Source: an uncultured Bacteroidota bacterium
GTDB lineage: Bacteria > Bacteroidota > Bacteroidia > Chitinophagales > Chitinophagaceae
Direction: 5' to 3'
DNA length: 7,811 nucleotides
Assembly (NCBI GenBank): GCA_946479535.1
Contig: CAMLGP010000107.1
Span: forward strand, 1 to 7,811
Below are positions 6,150 through 7,811 of this stretch, one piece after another. Under the pieces are notes generated by a model, which was not told where the DNA came from, made no database searches, and worked only from the letters and a program-made list of their open reading frames with translations. A program made the position numbers and the translations under genes. The number at the start of each line of letters is the position of its first letter. Position 1 is the stretch's first letter.

Positions 6150-7811
6150 CTACCGCCCGCTGTTTTGAACATAATCTTTAAACTCGCTATTGAATTCTTC
6201 TTCTTTGATCAGTTCTTCCAGTGAGATATGCATGCGATAACGCCAGTAATTGCGGGGATTTGCAGGATCATTGATCCGTTCTTCATGCGGGTTTTCGCGT
6301 CTTAGTGTATCACTCATTCCCAGAATATCCTGGATCTGGAAAATGCTCCACATAGCAGGAGAATAGAGATGTTGTAAAATAACAGCCCTGTTCACCCAGG
6401 CTTCACAGAAATAAGGAGCATCACCCCATTGGCCCAGAATATTATTATAGAAATGCTGTGTGCGTTCACGATTCTCTTCCCACCATCCTCTCACTGTGCT
6501 CATATCATGCGTGGATGGCGTGATCACTGACAAATAGGGTGCATCATTTGGATGAAAGAATTCTTTTATTGGATCTTTTGGCATACGCTGGATCTCCAGG
6601 CTCAATATGCCCAATTGGGTCATTACTTCAGGAACACAATGTGGAACCATGCCCAGGTCCTCCCCGCAAATAAGCATATTGGTTGCTTCCTTGAGGGCCG
6701 GCAATTTCTGCATGGCTTCCTTTTTCCAGTATTCATCCTGACGGCGATAAAAATAGTTGATGTAAAGCGCCTTTAATTTTTCCTGAACATGAGGAATAAG
6801 GTACCTGAAGGAATGAGTTGTATCCATTGCAATACGGAAATGGAATTCCAGGCCTTTTGATCCTTCAACCTTAAAGAAAATAACGTTTGCGATCAATTCA
6901 TATAATCCCAGTCTCAGAACTGTATTCTCATCATTTTCTTCCAGCGCATCAAAATGTTTGGCAACTTTCTTCTGTGTATCAAAAGCAGGCCTGAGATCAT
7001 ATCCATTATATCCGGAGGTGCGATTGGGTACAAGGAATTCTGATTTCACTTTATCAGCATGTGCACCAAAGACCTGGTACAATATATCATCATTGATAAA
7101 TGGCTTGCAATAGCGCTGTTCATCAAACCATATCCCGTTCTCTCCAAATTCTACATAATGAACAGGGATACTGGGCACAAAATGTCCCATCAACCCCTGG
7201 ATGGCATGAGAGGGAACGCTCCATATGCGGAAGAAACCGAGAATATGATCAATCCGGAATGCATCAAAATAGTAGCTCATCTGTTCAAAGCGCTGTTTCC
7301 ACCAGCTAAAGCCATCTTCCTGCATCCGTTTCCAGTTGTACGTGGGAAAGCCCCAGTTCTGACCAATAGGCGTGAAATCATCAGGAGGAGCGCCAGCCTG
7401 TTCATTCATTTTATATAATCCCGGTTTTACCCAGGCATCACAACCATGGCGGTAAATGCCAATAGGAATATCTCCTTTCAGAATGATGCCCTTTTTATGG
7501 GCATAATCGGCTGCGTCCTTTAGCTGGGCATGGAGATGGTATTGAACAAAATAATAAAACGCAATCTCTTTAAATGCTGAAGATTTTGCTGCTACCAGTT
7601 TTGCGAGATCAGCCGGATCAAAACTGCTATGGGTTTTCCATTCTTCGTAATGAGAGCTTCCATACTTATCACGCAGGTAGCAAAAAGCAGCATAAGGCTC
7701 AAGCCAGTGAGTGTTCTGGTCAAAAAACTGCGCATAATCTTCTGATTCAAAGCAGGCTGAACCCATTACCTCATAAAGCTCTTTCAGCATGCCCAATTTG
7801 AATCTGACTAC
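6150..7811 (-). CDS. malQ: 4-alpha-glucanotransferase, GH77, DPE2-type (partial, N-terminus missing)
   Basis: The visible 553 residues are the catalytic part of a GH77 amylomaltase, which moves alpha-1,4-glucan segments between maltooligosaccharides or to glucose. The frame is open through the right edge, so the start lies outside. Motifs in order: GDIPIGIYRHGCDAW (113-127), PGLYKMNEQAGAPPDDF (130-146), GQNWGFPTYNW (150-160), FDAFRIDHILGFFRIW (182-197) with nucleophile D188, CGEDLGMVP (382-390) with acid/base E384, and TPSTHDMSTVRGWW (431-444) with D436. D188 and E384 are 196 residues apart, against 47 in Thermus aquaticus amylomaltase, so about 150 residues are inserted between them, as in plant DPE2-type enzymes. 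Relatives in this phylum are around 890 residues with N-terminal CBM20 starch-binding domains, so about 340 residues are probably missing. No signal peptide can be judged. The stop is followed directly by the heptamer repeat. Confidence 0.95.
   Translation of the reverse strand, partial: VVRFKLGMLKELYEVMGSACFESEDYAQFFDQNTHWLEPYAAFCYLRDKYGSSHYEEWKTHSSFDPADLAKLVAAKSSAFKEIAFYYFVQYHLHAQLKDAADYAHKKGIILKGDIPIGIYRHGCDAWVKPGLYKMNEQAGAPPDDFTPIGQNWGFPTYNWKRMQEDGFSWWKQRFEQMSYYFDAFRIDHILGFFRIWSVPSHAIQGLMGHFVPSIPVHYVEFGENGIWFDEQRYCKPFINDDILYQVFGAHADKVKSEFLVPNRTSGYNGYDLRPAFDTQKKVAKHFDALEENDENTVLRLGLYELIANVIFFKVEGSKGLEFHFRIAMDTTHSFRYLIPHVQEKLKALYINYFYRRQDEYWKKEAMQKLPALKEATNMLICGEDLGMVPHCVPEVMTQLGILSLEIQRMPKDPIKEFFHPNDAPYLSVITPSTHDMSTVRGWWEENRERTQHFYNNILGQWGDAPYFCEAWVNRAVILQHLYSPAMWSIFQIQDILGMSDTLRRENPHEERINDPANPRNYWRYRMHISLEELIKEEEFNSEFKDYVQNSGR

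Noticed and set aside
7059..7418. 119-codon plus-strand open frame opposite malQ
   Set aside because: It is antisense to conserved GH77 motifs and has no recognisable features.
4981..7811. malQ, epimerase and downstream genes considered as one functional operon or new system
   Set aside because: Gaps of 67-140 bp hold separate promoter boxes and repeats, and the gene functions share no substrate or pathway.

Overview
The window reads as an ordinary chromosomal segment of a Bacteroidota bacterium, most likely from the Chitinophagaceae or a near relative. The evidence is a DUF6089-type outer-membrane barrel protein, a DPE2-type 4-alpha-glucanotransferase, a long-form UbiD decarboxylase, and several promoter-like boxes matching the Bacteroidota -7 consensus TAnnTTTG. 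The family assignment is inference from recognised protein features; no search was run.

Layout: the left edge holds the 5' part of nrnA (minus strand, cut by the edge exactly at its DHH motif). A 129-bp divergent intergenic region with repeats and a promoter separates it from ndk (plus strand). A 29-bp perfect inverted repeat lies between ndk and the convergent gene for a TraB/GumN-like lipoprotein. From there to the right edge all genes are on the minus strand. In transcription order they are malQ (5' part missing beyond the right edge), a dipeptide epimerase of the enolase superfamily, a DUF6089-like outer-membrane protein, a UbiD-family prFMN decarboxylase, and the TraB-like lipoprotein. 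Gaps between these genes are 67 to 140 bp. Most carry their own promoter-like box and three of the five intergenic regions contain inverted repeats, so the row looks like separately transcribed neighbours rather than one tight operon.

The genes do not form one pathway: nanoRNA/pAp turnover (nrnA), NTP balancing (ndk), probable quinone biosynthesis (UbiD), glucan/maltose metabolism (malQ), dipeptide epimerisation, and two envelope proteins. I found no mobile element, CRISPR array, tRNA, rRNA, or convincing undescribed system. No gene-free stretch exceeds 300 bases; the longest is 140 bp. The points most worth a second look are an apparent internal duplication of the C-terminal subdomain of the UbiD protein, the DPE2-type insert in MalQ, and the intergenic repeats, especially two inverted sets of four AGCTATT-like heptamers around a promoter and a 14-bp palindrome.
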